A DNA stretch of 6,081 nucleotides, from positions 1-6,081 of the forward strand of contig JAKSOJ010000080.1 in the NCBI GenBank assembly GCA_024405645.1, given 5' to 3'. The stretch is from Phascolarctobacterium sp. (lineage in GTDB: Bacteria > Bacillota > Negativicutes > Acidaminococcales > Acidaminococcaceae). Both the position numbers and the translations under genes were made by a program. Each line of letters opens with the position of its first letter. The stretch's first letter is position 1. Of this stretch, positions 5,462 through 6,081 are shown one piece after another. Below the pieces are notes generated by a model. The model was not told the DNA's origin. It worked only from the letters and a program-made list of their open reading frames with translations, and did no database searches.

Positions 5462-6081
5462 ATGGAAGAGGCAAAAAATTATTCAAAATATGAAGATGAA
5501 CAACAGCTCTTTGCTATCATTCAAGCATTTGAACTAACCAGTGAAGCTATTGGCTCCATTATTTTCATCTTTGATATAAATAAACGCACTGCATTAGTTA
5601 GTAAATCCGACGCTAAATTTTTAGGCGTACCCGAAGTAACATACAATGTTCCCTATAAACCGAGTACTGCAGGTGCAGTATTACCTGAATATGTAAATGA
5701 ATATATTCGCATTCATGAGACCGTCATGGAAGGTGCGGATTTCGCCAAAGGCATTGTCGGCCTGAAAAGTGCCAAGGGCATAGACTATCTTTACGAGCTT
5801 TCTATTCGTGCTCTGAAGGATAAAGAGGGCAAACATACTGGCAAGGCTGTAGGCATCTACAGAAACGTTACGGAATATGCGCGAGCTGTCCAAAGAGAAA
5901 TTGATTTAAACTTAAAAACTACCAACGTATACGAAGAGATTTCCAAACGCTTGGCAGGTGCCAGAGATATGGCAAGTGGCGTCAATTCTGTTATCAGATT
6001 CGTTGGTGAATATCTGGACGTAAGTCGAGTTTACATTTTTGAAAATAAGTTCGGCGAAGAGCTTGTGGGTAATAATACCTT
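5462..6081 (+). CDS. PAS-GAF sensory protein, 5' part (runs off window end)
   Basis: An open frame from ATG 5462 continues without a stop to the window edge, giving 206 residues that begin MEEAKNYSKYEDEQQ. GAGGA at 5451-5455 lies 6 bases upstream, a good ribosome binding site. There is no signal peptide or membrane segment, so it should be cytosolic. Residues about 22-140 read as a PAS-like domain (FIFDINKRTALVSKSDAKFLGV at the start, then GKAVGIYRNVTEY at 127-139, matching the usual PAS ending G-x-x-R-D/N-I/V-T-E). A helical linker (about 140-165) follows. From about 165, ARDMASGVNSVIRFVGEYLDVSRVYIFE looks like the beginning of a GAF domain. Such PAS-GAF N-termini usually feed a GGDEF, EAL or histidine kinase module, but that part is not in the window. 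It is the first gene of a new unit, separated from the EamA gene by a terminator. Confidence 0.82.
   Translation, partial: MEEAKNYSKYEDEQQLFAIIQAFELTSEAIGSIIFIFDINKRTALVSKSDAKFLGVPEVTYNVPYKPSTAGAVLPEYVNEYIRIHETVMEGADFAKGIVGLKSAKGIDYLYELSIRALKDKEGKHTGKAVGIYRNVTEYARAVQREIDLNLKTTNVYEEISKRLAGARDMASGVNSVIRFVGEYLDVSRVYIFENKFGEELVGNNT

Noticed and set aside
5681..5893. Minus-strand open frame opposite the PAS/GAF gene
   Set aside because: The plus-strand frame has a ribosome binding site and readable PAS and GAF features. The opposite frame has neither.
1..6081. CRISPR array, insertion sequence, tRNA or rRNA
   Set aside because: No regularly spaced repeats, transposase-like frames, cloverleaf with CCA end, or rRNA-like sequence was found on either strand.

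Overview
The window looks like ordinary chromosome from a low-to-mid GC Firmicute (Bacillota). The reasons are a tRNA-sensing T-box leader, strong AGGAGG-type ribosome binding sites, TTGACA/TATAAT-type promoters, U-tract intrinsic terminators and AT-rich intergenic DNA. A Negativicutes-type organism would fit, but this is an impression and not a sequence-based assignment.

Layout. Positions 13-1803 are one complete minus-strand unit: a consensus-like promoter (1775-1803), a tryptophan-type T-box leader with its terminator (1513-1768), a stand-alone TrpB2-type tryptophan synthase beta chain (87-1460) and a palindromic terminator (13-42). The leader can be read almost completely: a UGG (Trp) specifier, a UGGC bulge suited to a tRNA with discriminator G, and mutually exclusive antiterminator and terminator hairpins. 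No trpA or other trp gene is visible.

Positions 1902-5234 are a divergent plus-strand unit. An extended -10 promoter drives a type IV ABC exporter half-transporter with an intact GNAT acetyltransferase domain fused to its C-terminus (1972-4302). After 14 bases comes an EamA/DMT-family membrane transporter (4317-5201), closed by a strong terminator. The two genes look like a two-gene efflux-type operon, with unknown substrate.

Positions 5235-5461 are an AT-rich non-coding leader with a likely promoter and two small palindromes. From 5462 to the window end runs the 5' part of a third plus-strand gene, a soluble PAS plus GAF sensory protein whose output domain lies outside the window.

The most unusual item is the ABC exporter-GNAT fusion. 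Next are the Trp T-box controlling a lone TrpB2, and an extra complementary arm downstream of the T-box terminator. I found no CRISPR array, tRNA, rRNA, insertion sequence or phage gene.
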